Part shown: piece after piece, positions 12,101-21,881 of the stretch | How positions within the stretch are numbered: position 1 is the stretch's first letter | How the letters are laid out: every line of letters begins with the position of its first letter | Assembly (NCBI GenBank): GCA_944989445.1 | Contig: CALYLW010000979.1 | Coordinates: forward strand, 248,001 to 312,000 | Reading direction: 5' to 3' | Source: Ampullaceana balthica | Taxonomy: Eukaryota > Mollusca > Gastropoda > Lymnaeidae | DNA length: 64,000 nucleotides | Made by a program: the position numbers and the translations under genes | Notes under the pieces: model-generated | The model's input: the letters and a program-made list of their open reading frames with translations, nothing else | Told to the model about the DNA's origin: nothing | Database searches by the model: none

Positions 12101-13971
12101 AAAAGATGAGCCTGAATTTCTTGCCATAGTGGATTGCATGTAAAGGTGATAAACAAATCTGGCCTTCCATAATTTCTGACATAAGTCATAGCATCTTGAG
12201 TGTACTCATGCATGTGTCTTGGACTTCCTGTAAATGTTGCTGGCAAGATAACCATTTTCCCCAGATCATTTGGATTGGCATCATTTGCAATGGCATCTCT
12301 GAGGTGAATGTAGTCTTCAACTCTCAGCTTCTTTTGATTTAGACGGATGTAGAGCAAGCGTTCACTTTCAATTTTCGCGTACATATCTACGATGAATTGA
12401 TGGAACAGCTGTCTAAATTTCAAGAGATGGTTATCTTCACCACTGCGAATCATGATTCGATATGCATAAAAGTCCATTGCTGTAACCTTTTTACCCAAAA
12501 CATTGTTTCCCGTGTCTGGGTTTGTCTGAGGAATGCCAAAGGAGTACCCATCTTCACCTTGCCAAAACATTAGGGGATATTGCAGAGCATCATAAGAGCG
12601 ATGAGTTTCTGCAACTCTTTGGAGAAGGTTGTTTCGCTTTTGAAGGACAATGTCACGTCTGTCAAATTCATTTCCTACCATGACAATGGCCACTTCATCA
12701 AATGTTGGTACATTGAACCGCCTTTGGTGTTCATGTCTTGGTGCTTTGTCAGCTCGTATCACAACTTTGTATTCATCAGTTGGCATTCTTTCTAGAGCTG
12801 TCTTGAAAATTTGAAGGTAGGCATTGTTTGCATGTAGGAGTTCTTGCAACTCCAAAACAACATTTTGTTGCAAGTCTGGAAAGTTTGCACATCTTTGTTG
12901 GACTTCTCTAGCTTGGTCTCCCATGAAATAGATCTGCAGAAACTGTGGTTCGCCTTCAGCTGGCAGCAGAGATCCAGCCCTGTGATAAATTTGGCCTTGA
13001 ACTTTAAATGTTGGCATGAATCCTTGTTCACGAATTTCTTTGCTGGCACCAAAAGATGTCATTTGAAAGCATGAGTTGTATTTTCTGATGTTGGCTAGGA
13101 AGCGTTTAGACGTTTGAGATACACCTTGAAGCAAATGATCAAGTGGCTCAGGTGGATGTTGCAGAGTCTCTAGTTTAACTTTGCCATTTGAACAGCACAT
13201 TCCAGGGTGCTCATCTTTCCATTTAAATGCACTGCAATGCTTGCAGATCAAGTTCATCTCACCAATGTTGACCTTTTCATGTTGATGGTATGGAATATCT
13301 GGGTCATATTGATGAGCAGCACCTTTTAGGTCTTGCTGCATTTCATTTCTTCTTCTGTTTAAATTTCCATTTCTCTGGTCTGCAAGTCTTATTTGGGTTT
13401 GTTTTTTTGTTTCATTTGCTCTTCTCATTGAAGATCTGACTCTTTTTTCATCAAGTCTTGCCTGTGCTTGTTTATTGGTTTCATTAGCTCTTCTGATTGA
13501 AACTCTTTCTCTCTCATCATCAAGTCTTGCCTGTGTTTGTTCACTGGTTTCATTAGCTCTTCTGATTGAAACTCTTTCTCTCTCATCATCAAGTCTTGCC
13601 TGTGTTTGTTCACTGGTTTCATTAGCTCTTCTGATTGAAACTCCTTCTCTCTCATCATCAAGTCTTGCCTGTGTTTGTTCACTGGTTTCATTAGCTCTTC
13701 TGATTGAAACTCTTTCTCTCTTATCATCAAGTCTTGTCTGTGTTTGTTCACTGGTTTCATTAGCTCTTCTTATGGAACCTCTTTCTCTCTCATCATCAAG
13801 TCTTGCCTGTGTTTGTTCACTGGTTTCATTAGCTCTTCTGATTGAAACTCTTTCTCTCTCAACAGCAAGTCTTGCCTGTGTTTGTTCATTCGTTTCATTT
13901 TCTCTATGTAAGGCTTGCTTCTTTGCCGTTTTAGAAACACGACCTAATTGAGTTTTTCTTTTTGGGGGCAT
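9159..13971 (-). pseudogene. Helitron Rep-helicase (RepHel), one frameshift and two in-frame stops
   Basis: RepHel nicks, unwinds and transfers Helitron DNA by rolling-circle transposition. The start is taken as MPPKRK at 13971; an upstream in-frame Met at 13998 is possible. In order: a basic N-terminus; seven or eight copies of a 23-residue charged repeat (13915-13385); a CxxC...H...CC zinc-binding motif (about 13250-13190); the Helitron N-domain; and the Rep domain with the HUH motif PHAH (11949-11938). Next comes a SF1/PIF1 helicase with Walker A APGGTGKT (about 10450-10420), Walker B VWDE (about 10210), GDFRQTLPV (about 10080), and near the C-terminus INKAQGQSL and YVACSR (about 9335-9240). 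Lesions: an extra base in a T6 run at 11824-11829, TAA at 11277-11279, and TAA at 9606-9608. The three pieces after the frameshift share one frame. About 1,600 codons in total, a normal RepHel size without an OTU or endonuclease extension. Confidence 0.92.
13385..13915 (-). repeat. 69-bp coding repeat in the RepHel N-terminus
   Basis: The unit encodes 23 residues beginning ANETSEQTQARL and ending in an arginine-rich RERVSIRR-type stretch. The outermost copies are the most diverged (NEQTQ, NKQAQ, KKQTQ). Because 69 is a multiple of three, copy number can vary without breaking the frame. The peptide is predicted helical and highly charged, suggesting a coiled-coil or nucleic-acid-binding arm. 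That role is inferred. Confidence 0.9.
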
Positions 13972-13998
13972 GATTTCTCTGAAGAAAGATTGGAACAT

Positions 13999-14827
13999 AA
14001 TAGCTTATATATTGTTTTAGTGTACAACTGCTTTTAAGTATTTCCCTTTGTTAAAACTTTCTTCTTAAATACCATACTGAAGGTTCTTTTAGCATCAATA
14101 AACTTATAAGTAACTTAGATAAATAAGTAACTTATAAGTAAATTATTAAATTAGTTTAAATTTTGCTACCCCATGACTATTTGTTTAATTCGGACACATC
14201 AATTGTGTTTAGACATTTGTAAAACAGGTGAAGTGTTAATTTAAGTTTTGGATATATAATTTGTTTAGTGATATTTTGTATTGATTATAAGATCCAAAAA
14301 AAAATATTCAGAAGAGATTTATTTAATTTAACCTTCACAAGATCAATAAATATATGTATTTAATTCATCCTTCTTAACATCAATGAACAGATGAATTTAA
14401 TTTATTCTATTAGCACCACTAAATGGCTGAAAGGTATTAGATAAGCTAATATATAAACTTGTTTACTACTTCAAGTTTGGTTAGGTAGGGTTAGTTATAG
14501 TAAAATCTTAAAAAACACATTCTAAAGAGATTAATTTCATTTGTTCTTCTTAAGAATGTCAAGTTCTAATGATTTTTATGACTCACAAGGCTTCAACTCA
14601 ATAAGTAAAAACACCATCAGAAGAATCAATATTTTAATTGAACAAAGAAATCCTTCAAGGCAAAATAATAACAACACTGTGCGTGCTCTCCGCTACAAAA
14701 TCGTCCCTCTAGCATATCTCTCTATTGACGTCATCCCACACCAAACTACGTCACACCAAGCATGTGTCAAAATAGTGCGCACTGTGCAACAGTCAAACAT
14801 TGACATTCCCAAAGCGGGAAAACCCCA
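13999..14827. other. Helitron 5' region upstream of RepHel
   Basis: AT-rich non-coding sequence within the Helitron. At 14750-14827 it holds a module shared with 52870-52950: CACACCAAG, a GCGCA-type palindrome, CAACAGTC-AACATT and AAAGCGGGAAAACCCCA. A promoter for RepHel would be expected here, but I cannot point to one. Confidence 0.5.
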
Positions 14828-15010
14828 TCTAATATATAAAGATGAAAGTTTGTTTGTTTGTTTCTTTTGTTTGTTTTGTTACTCATAGAATGCCACACCG
14901 TTGGACCTAGGTGCTGAAATTTTGCATGGGACCCTCATTTGACCCGGGACAGGTCATAGGCTATGTAGTTTTTTTCTTATATAAAAAACTGACTCATCAC
15001 TAATTGAATT
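14828..15010 (+). repeat. Inverted second copy of the Helitron 5' end
   Basis: It starts TCTAATATATAAAGATGAAA, then GT/TT-rich sequence, CACACCGTTGGACC, TGCTGAAATTTTGCATGG and CAGGTC-TAGGCTATGT. These match the true 5' end (17240 down to about 17050) in opposite orientation at roughly 80% identity. The base before it is A, and the paralogous module at 52950 has A^T at the same position, so this may be an independent Helitron insertion. Confidence 0.8.
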
Positions 15011-15249
15011 CTCCAACTTCGCGTGTAGGTAGAAGCATGAAACTTTGGGAAGTTGTTGAGTAGCCTCTCACGACGATCATTTGCGTAAAAAAGTTGCAAT
15101 TCAGTCATGGGGGCCGGGGGCACAAAGACGTTTTTTTTCATTATATGGGCTATATGAAAATTGATATTTAAATATTTTTTTTGCTCGTTACCACCACGGA
15201 AGTGTACTTAACAACCACCCAGAGTTTTATGCTTCTAACTACACGGAAT

Positions 15250-15475
15250 TAGTGATCTTTAGGTTCACTTGTGTTAAGTTTAATGACTTTCTTAATAAGT
15301 TCGTTAGCTAAAGTTTAAATAGTTAATTTGTTTAGCTTATGTAAACATAAAATTATGTAAACATGAAATGACAACATAGGTCCTAGGCCTTTATATGCAT
15401 GTCAAGATCATTGATTCTTAACTTTAATAAGTAAGTTTATAGTAATGAGCAAGTTTTATTATGTTGTTGAAAATA
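15250..15475 (+). repeat. Diverged direct repeat, copy 1 of 2
   Basis: Contains TAGGTTCACTTGTGTTAAGT, TTTATATGCATGTCAAGATC and ATTGATTCTTAACTTTAATA. The partner at 16335-16540 is in the same orientation. Confidence 0.75.
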
Positions 15476-16334
15476 TTCAAATAGTTATTTGTTAAGTATG
15501 TATGTGTATGCAACGATTTACTTTCTTCTTATTTTTTTGTATTTCTCTTGATTAACTTCATTTAGTGCCCTCCCCTTTTCTATACTAATAAAAGCCTAAG
15601 CCCCCTCTCACTAATGGTCCAACTTCCCATTTGACTAAAAGTCTGTAAAATTTACGAATCATACTAAAAACAATTAAGCACGACTCAACTCTGAACTAAA
15701 AGTAATGAGTAAAAATCACCCTTTATCTAATTTCCAGCAACAAAAACAGGAATTTTTTTTTACAAAATATAATGTCTTATCTGAAAACGGGAATCAAAAA
15801 AGAATTGAATCCCCTGGTGAAACAGCAACATATAAGATTTTGGAATCCATCGCTAAATGGACCGTTTTGTAGAAAGGGACAAAAGTGAAAAAATTATAGT
15901 CAATTTTTAGTCAAATAAAGTTAATGTAAAGGCGTATGCTTAAAATGAAGTCTTATAATGCAGTACTGCTCCAAAAATAAATTTTATACTTGTTTATAGT
16001 CTTTTTTAATTAGTGTTTTAATATGGTAATGATATATAATGCTTTTTTATATTTGTCTCTATGTTATACGATTTAAATTTACGGCTTTTATGTAATAGGT
16101 ATAATTTTAAAAAAGAATTCAAGTATATTTTTGACCATGTTTCCCGATGGGACGTCATAGTTTGTAAATTATATTTCAAACACCAGATTTAGTTTCTGAA
16201 AAATAAATAAATTATTTACGAAATAGGAAAAAAAGATGCTATGTTTGACTAAACATCTATTTTTAAAATGGCTTTTGTTATTCCGCAACAGCGTAATGAC
16301 CATGGCATATTCAATTCGCTACCCAACTTAATTA
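15476..16334. other. Helitron interior, no gene recognised
   Basis: AT-rich. At about 15578 the phrase TCTATACTAATAAAAGCC resembles another Helitron-type 5' end. Multiple stops in all frames. Confidence 0.4.
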
Positions 16335-16540
16335 ATTGCTTATAGGTTCACTTGTATTGAGTTTAATATGCTTATGTTTATAAGTCCGGTAGAAAGGTTT
16401 AAATTGTAAATTTATAAAGCTTATGTAATAAAAAAAACAAAGCATTTGGCCGTAGGCTTTTATATGCATGTAATAATCATTGATGATTAACTTTAATAAT
16501 TAAATTTAAGGGATTGAGCAAGTAAAATAAGCAAGAAAAA
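16335..16540 (+). repeat. Diverged direct repeat, copy 2 of 2
   Basis: Matches 15250-15475 with TAGGTTCACTTGTATTGAGT, TTTATATGCATGTAATAATC and ATTGATGATTAACTTTAATA. Estimated identity about 75%. Confidence 0.75.
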
Positions 16541-16904
16541 TTAATATAGAACACGCAACAAATTTTAAGAAAAACAAACGTATAGTTCCTCTAAATTACG
16601 ATTAAGCTTTTTTGACTTGGGCAATTTCTTTCCACATAAAATACCCTCACATAATTAGTATTTGTTTAAATTAAAATTTGAGTCATTAGAAACAACATAA
16701 TAAAACTCTTAATTTAAAAATAAATACCATACATCGTGTGACAAATGTAATGAAATAGTGTTAACAGATCTATACTATCAAGAAAGTATTTGTATAAAAG
16801 GCCACTGTTTTGTACCGCAAGGCCAAAACAAATATGAATGTTATTATAATAAAATTACACTGCTCACTTTTAGATGCGTACACGAAAAGGTGCGCACCGT
16901 AATT

Positions 16905-17020
16905 TGACAATAAAAGATTTTTGAAAGCGCACAGCTAAAAATAAAGTATTGTAAAAAATAACGCACCAAAATGAACTCGTTTTGAATGCCCGCATGAAGC
17001 TGTTCAATATCGAAATGAGA
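16905..17020 (+). repeat. Shared 'CCGCATGAA' module within the Helitron
   Basis: Contains GAAAGCGCACAGCTAAAAAT, AACGCACCAAAATGAACTCG and CCGCATGAAGCTGTTCAATA. The same module recurs at 34832-34905 and 54072-54190, in part at 2068-2095 and 34125-34190, and inverted at 40012-40085. Confidence 0.75.
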
Positions 17021-17240
17021 ATTTATTTTGTCTTTATTTGGCTCTACATTTTCTGATTATGGGCCCCCTTACCCTAGGGGTGGTCACCTGGGGTTGAAAC
17101 ATAGCCTACGACCTGTCTAGGGTCGAATGAGAGCCCCATGCAAAATTTCAGCATCCTGGGTCCAACGGTGTGGATTTCCATTGGTAACAAACAAACACAC
17201 AAACAAACAAACACACAAACTTTCATCTTTATATATTAGA

Positions 17241-19152
17241 TTACATTTGTTAAAGTTCCTTTTTATAAAGCCTAAGGTTTTGTTTGATTTTTTAATAACT
17301 TCATTGACATGGGGATTCCATGATAGTTTCTCATTTATTAAGACTCCTAAGTATTTTGCATCTTTAGTTTGGGTCAGTTCTTTTCCATGAATGTAATATT
17401 TTGAATTTATTTGTTTCTTTTTCTTTGTTACTCTTAACAGTTGACACTTTCTGGGTGGAAAGACATACTCCAGTTAGTTTCCCATTTTATCAATTCATCT
17501 AAGTCTTTTTGTAAAATTTTGCTATCTTGTTCTGATTTAATTGTTCTATAGATTATACAATCATCAGCAAATAACCTAACTTTTGTACCTGTTGAGATGT
17601 TGTTGGGTAAATCATTTATATAAATTAAAAAGAGTAAGGGACCTAGCACAGTTCCTTGTGGAACTCCTGAGTTAACCTTTATTGGTGCAGATTTAGATCC
17701 ATTAATTATTACAGTTTGCTCCCTGCCCAAAAGGAAGTCTTGGATCCAGTGATGTAAGGAACCTGAGATTCCAAAGTAGTTAAGTTTTTTAAGTAAACTA
17801 AGGTGGTGAACTTTGTCAAATGCTTTTGAGAAGTCTAGTAATATTGTATCTATTTGATCATTTTTGTCCAAGCCTTTTGATAGTTCATCTATTAAACCTA
17901 TTAATTGTGTTTCACATGATCTGTTTTTTCTAAAGCCGTGTTGATGTGGGCATAGGGCATTATATTTGTCAAGGTGGTTAACTATTCTACTATATATTAT
18001 GTGTTCTAGTAATTTACAGGTGATACTAGTAAGTGATACAGGCCTGTAATTACCAGGGTCTGATTTATCCCCTTTCTTAAAGAGTGGAGTTACGTTAGCT
18101 AATTTCCAATCCTGGGGCACTTTACCCTGGTTTAGAGAGGCTTGAAAGAGAACTACAAGGATTGGGGACAGTTCATTGCTTAGTTCTTTTAATAATCTTG
18201 CAGGCAAATCATCTGGGCCAGTAGCTTTGTTTATTTTTAAGTTTTTTAGGAGTGAATGTATACCTATCTCATCTACAGTTATGTTACCTATTTCCTCCAT
18301 TTTATTTAAATTTATTAAAACTTCCTTGTCGCCTGAGGCAGAAAAAGATGATGCAAAATATGTGTTAAGGATATTAGCTTTAGTTTCATTATCATTATAG
18401 GTTTTATTATTTGAGCCTTTTAGTGTGGCTATTCCTGAAGGTTCCATTTTTTTAGATTTGATAAAGGACCATAAGTTTTTATTGTTATCTTTGGTAATTA
18501 CATTGTTTATATATTCATTTTGGAGGTTTCGACTAAGTTTTTGTGTCAAGTGTTTAATCTTTAAGTATTTTTTGTGTATCCTATATGAATAGGTAGCTTT
18601 ATATTTCTTAAATAAGTTCTCTTTTAGTTTGCATAGCTTTTTCAATCTAGAATTGAACCAGCATTTGTTAATTTTATTTGATGTTAGTTTTGTTGGAACA
18701 TTCTCATCCATTATAGTTTTTAGATTTGTTTTTATATCTTTCCAAATTTCTTCTACTGGGCTATTTGTGTTAAATTTACTTAGGAAAGTTTGTTGGAAGT
18801 TAGCCGCTGATTGGTGTAGTTTTATTGAATTACATTTATTCCAAAGATAGATTATTCTTCTAGGTATCTTATTAATTTTAGTTTTTATTGTATTGGTGAC
18901 CCTAACAATATCATGGTCGGACAGTCCTGGAATTATTTTATAGTCTAACACTAGTCCTGGTCTATTTGTTAGGAATAAATCTAGTGTTTTATTTTTCCTT
19001 GTTGCTGTTTTTACTATCTGTTCTAGGTTTATGTTGTTTATAGTGTCTAAAAAGTGTTCATTAATTTCTTTGTTAGTTTGATGGTTATCAATTGTATAAT
19101 TTTTCCAATTTATATCTGGAAGATTAAAGTCCCCCATAATCCATAGAACTGC
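17241..19152 (-). pseudogene. LINE-A retrotransposon, endonuclease end plus reverse transcriptase
   Basis: The 5' portion of the LINE split by the Helitron. The reading frame runs from 19152 and is 5'-truncated inside the APE-like endonuclease: it opens near MGDFNLPDINW and keeps GLSDHDIV, but the earlier catalytic motifs are missing. The reverse transcriptase is nearly complete, with PGNYRPVSLTS, HGFRKNRSCETQL, LLDFSKAFDKVH (motif A), SGVPQGTVLGPLLFLIYIND (motif B) and LFADDCIIY (catalytic FADD). One A appears to be missing at about 17448-17450, giving a false stop at 17434. Past it the frame continues KCQLLRVTKKK, then HGKELTQTKDAKYLGVLINE up to the Helitron junction. The motifs fit the CR1/Jockey superfamily; a finer clade needs a phylogeny. 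Confidence 0.93.
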
Positions 19153-19194
19153 ATATATATATATATATATATAATATATATATTATATATATAT

Positions 19195-19236
<42 letters not shown>
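19153..19236. repeat. TA microsatellite
   Basis: TA runs with two short irregularities, lying exactly at the 5' truncation point of LINE-A. Confidence 0.95.
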
Positions 19237-19238
<2 letters not shown>

Positions 19239-19338
19239 CGTGGGGGAACAACAAAAAGACAAATAAACGAACGGCACAAAATAACCAAATTAAACAAGAG
19301 AAACGTGGTAATTTTAAGATCCGTTGGAAAAACAACTT

Positions 19339-19760
19339 AAATAATAATAATAATAATAATAATAAATTGATTATTTATATAGCGCTGTATCCCAGTAAGG
19401 AACTGGGCTCACAGCGCTTTACATGAAAGAAATAACATACCTATAAATATTAAATTAACTTTCATATCATAACAAACACAAAAATTACAGTACATTATAC
19501 ATAAGCTACGTTAATCATTTAAAGAAATGTTGTTTCATTAATTTTGAAAATAAATGTTGAAAAGATGTGTCTTAAGTGCAGTCTTGAAGGACTTGGTTGT
19601 TTGAATACAACGTATGTGTAATGGTAGAGAATTCCATTGTTTGGCTGCACAAAAAGAGAACGACCTTTCACCAAATGTTTTGGTGCGTGTCGTAGGAACA
19701 GAGAGAACACGTACAGAAATACAGAGACATGTACCTTTGAGGAGTGAGCCCTAATTAAAC
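19339..19760 (-). pseudogene. L2-like LINE, 3' end only
   Basis: In a frame that differs from the longest open one, the minus strand reads TKTFGERSFSFCAAKQWNSL followed by PLHIRCIQTTKSFKTALKTH and a stop at 19538-19540. The RSFS-AA--WNSLP pattern with a K-HLF ending is the conserved C-terminus of L2/CR1-type LINE proteins. The 3' UTR ends in AAAGCGCTGTGAGCCCAG, GCGCTATATAAAT and then (ATT)n at 19339-19366, the usual tail for this group. Upstream, stops appear by about 19745. The element is severely 5'-truncated. Confidence 0.8.
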
Positions 19761-20645
19761 TGATGAAGTTCCACACCTGTTGCTAGGCACGTTTGATGTA
19801 TAATATTTCTGTGCTACTTTTCACAAGCCGGTGGAAATGTTGGTTGTAATATGACCCCAAACCCCTAATTAGCTGATGGATTTATGGTCTCCCTTTTCGC
19901 TCAGTCTTTAGTTGGTAATGTGCTTTCTCATAGTTTAAAAACCTGGTTTTTGTTTTAGTTAACTGTTTTTTTTTGTCTTTCATTTTAAAGCCATAATAAG
20001 TCATTAATATTTCATTTCTAATCTTAATTATTGTTGAAGACCATATTAGGTCATAGGTCAACTTAAGGTTAGAGTTCATCTTTAAGCTTTAAAAAATTGT
20101 TTAGCTTTTTAAAGCAGCAAAAAAAAAGTTTAAAAAAAACAAAACATGTAAGCCACTTCTATTAATATCAATCCAAGTTGTTTCGAAAGTTTTTAGACGA
20201 CTCTAGAAGTTTTCATTTTCACCATAAAGAACCCATGCATTTAACAAGACAATTAGCTGCCAGAAGAAATTTTGTAACAAGCAACATGGGTTACTTGACA
20301 ACGCAGAATTATATTTAAAAAAAAGACTAGTTTCACAACTTAAGTTACGTAAACAAATAATCCTACATGTCTTCCCAAACATCCATTTGTCTAAAAAATG
20401 GGCTATAAACATACAAACAAACACATTAAAAAATGAAGCAAGACAAATACGTCAGAGAATCTACTATTCATACATCCGTTATAGTAAATGTCACTGATAA
20501 ATATGTTACATGCAGCTTTAAGAAATACTGAAGTCTAAAGCCTAAGTATCTCACTATATACAACATTCACTGTTACACGCATGTTACAGTTTGTAGAAAT
20601 ACTCAGTTCTAGAAACTAAATATCCCATTCATATATATATATATA
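19761..20645. other. Spacer, no gene recognised
   Basis: Small open frames at 19882-20079 and 20203-20424 (minus) have no recognisable domain. Nothing else supported. Confidence 0.45.
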
Positions 20646-20674
20646 CTAGGGGCAAGTACCCGGCTTCTCCCGGG
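20646..20674 (-). mobile_element. Isolated Helitron-type 3' terminus
   Basis: On the minus strand the hairpin CCCGG-GAGAAG-CCGGG is followed by nine bases and CTAG (20649-20646), then T. The body of the element seems to have been replaced by, or to consist of, the adjoining CAA-type repeat. No 5' end was found. Confidence 0.6.
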
Positions 20675-20676
20675 TT

Positions 20677-21057
20677 TAACAACAACAGCAACAACAAAAA
20701 CAACAACAGCAACAACGACAAAAACAACAACAGAAACAGCAACAGCAACAAAACAACAAAAACAAAACAACAACAAAAACAACAACAAAACAACAACTAC
20801 AACAACAACAGCAACAACAACAAAGCAACAACAACAAAACAACAACTACAACAGCAACAACAACAAAGCAACAACAACATGAAGGACATTGACGTCGCAG
20901 GGCAAGGGATGTGGACAACAACAACAACAGCAAAAACAACACAAAAGCAACAACAGCAACAACAGCAACAACAACAAAAACAACACAAAATCAACAACAG
21001 CAACAACAACAGCAACAACAACAAAAACAACAACAGCAACAACAACAAAAACAAAGT
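20677..21057 (+). repeat. CAA/CAG trinucleotide repeat
   Basis: CAA-rich repeat with scattered CAG and AAA. It is interrupted once at about 20879-20918 by unique sequence (GAAGGACATTGACGTCGCAG). The long valine/leucine or glutamine/asparagine open frames here are artefacts. Confidence 0.95.
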
Positions 21058-21059
21058 AA

Positions 21060-21140
21060 TAAATGTGGGCTTTATTATGTAACTTTAATAGAACAGTAAA
21101 CGTTTCGGCTAATGCCTTCATCAGTACAATTAACAGAAAG
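21060..21140 (-). ncRNA. Candidate hammerhead ribozyme core, copy 1
   Basis: The minus strand reads CTGATGA (21124-21118), AGGC-ATTA-GCC (a short stem II), then GAAA (21106-21103). This is the conserved hammerhead core order CUGAUGA, stem II, GAAA. The following ACG...UGU could form a very short stem III. Stem I pairing is not convincing by eye. Penelope-like retroelements and animal retrozymes are known to carry minimal hammerheads of this kind. The same cassette is at 22375-22430 and 44710-44765. Confidence 0.5.
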
Positions 21141-21432
21141 TATGTACTTACATTTAAGTAATAAAATTATATCTAAATTCTTAAGACATACTATTTCATA
21201 AAATAGTTATGTAAAATTAAAAGAAAGGAAAAACAGCAACGAAAATGACACAGGATATATTTTGTAATTTATATCTAGCTGAACGTCGAGTTTGTAACAT
21301 CAATAATTGACTGAGGGGAAGGGGAGAAAAAGAAATCGACGAAATAGTACACAGTTTTAAACTAAAAAAATGAATATGGTTCATTAAAATTATTTCGTAC
21401 TTTAATTTAAGTTCTTCATTTTTGTTTTTAAA

Positions 21433-21650
21433 AAGACGGCTTAAGAAAGATAATTACTTGAAAAGATTTCTGAAACTATTTTACAATTCTTTTACTTCAC
21501 ACTGAAGTAAGAAGGCTTAAGAAAGATAATTACTTGAAAAGATTTCGGAAACTATTTTACAATTCTTTTACTTCACACTGAAGTAAGAAGGCTTAAGAAA
21601 GATTATTACTTGAAAAGATTTCGGAAACTATTTTACAATTTTGCGATTTT
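21433..21650 (+). repeat. 76-bp tandem repeat x 3 derived from hAT transposase
   Basis: GGCTTAAGAAAGAT recurs at 21438, 21514 and 21590, exactly 76 bp apart. The unit translates, in one frame, to part of HTEVRRLKKDNYLKRFRKLF, which matches the hAT fragment at 24075-24420. Confidence 0.92.
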
Positions 21651-21810
21651 CAAAGAAATAAAACTTACATGAGGTATCTGTTAAGATTATACAGTAAGGC
21701 ATTACGGAGTTATTTAGTCGTAACATTGCAGAACTAACAATTTGACATAAGCAACTTCATGGTACAAGTAAAACCATTGTCGATGCCAAAGAGAAGAAAG
21801 TTGGTTTGAT

Positions 21811-21881
21811 CAGTTGCGTCACTAGGGGGGCGGGGGGGGGGCGGGCCGCCCCGGGTGACACCAACCCTAGTGACGCCTCTG
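21811..21881. mobile_element. 71-bp hAT-type MITE with 8-bp target duplication
   Basis: Ends are CAGTTGCGTCACTAGG and CCTAGTGACGCCTCTG (inverted). The flanks are GGTTTGAT on both sides (21803-21810 and 21882-21889). CAG...CTG ends with an 8-bp duplication are typical of hAT. The centre is nearly all G/C. Confidence 0.88.

Larger units (their letters stand above)
9016..17240 (-). mobile_element. Autonomous-type Helitron, 8.2 kb, inserted in LINE-A
   Basis: The termini fit a canonical Helitron read on the minus strand. The 5' end begins TCTAATATATAAAG at 17240, and the 3' end is CTAG at 9019-9016 preceded by a GC-rich hairpin. Flanks are A at 9015 and T at 17241 on the plus strand, the A^T target Helitrons use, with no target duplication. 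Paralogous LINE-A sequence at about 42213-42235 shows the empty site. Removing the insert restores the LINE frame with only a synonymous difference. Inside are a Rep-helicase gene (13971-9159) and about 3.2 kb of non-coding 5' sequence that contains an inverted second 5' terminus at 14828. Confidence 0.93.

Noticed and set aside
13475..13951. Plus-strand 158-codon serine/leucine-rich frame
   Set aside because: Antisense of the RepHel N-terminal coding repeat.
15578..15610. Another Helitron 5' terminus (TCTATACTAATAAAAG)
   Set aside because: Resemblance only; no matching 3' end or second copy with the same start was found.
20609..21121. Hydrophobic valine/leucine/cysteine-rich frames resembling membrane proteins
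   Set aside because: Antisense reading of CAA/CAG trinucleotide repeats.
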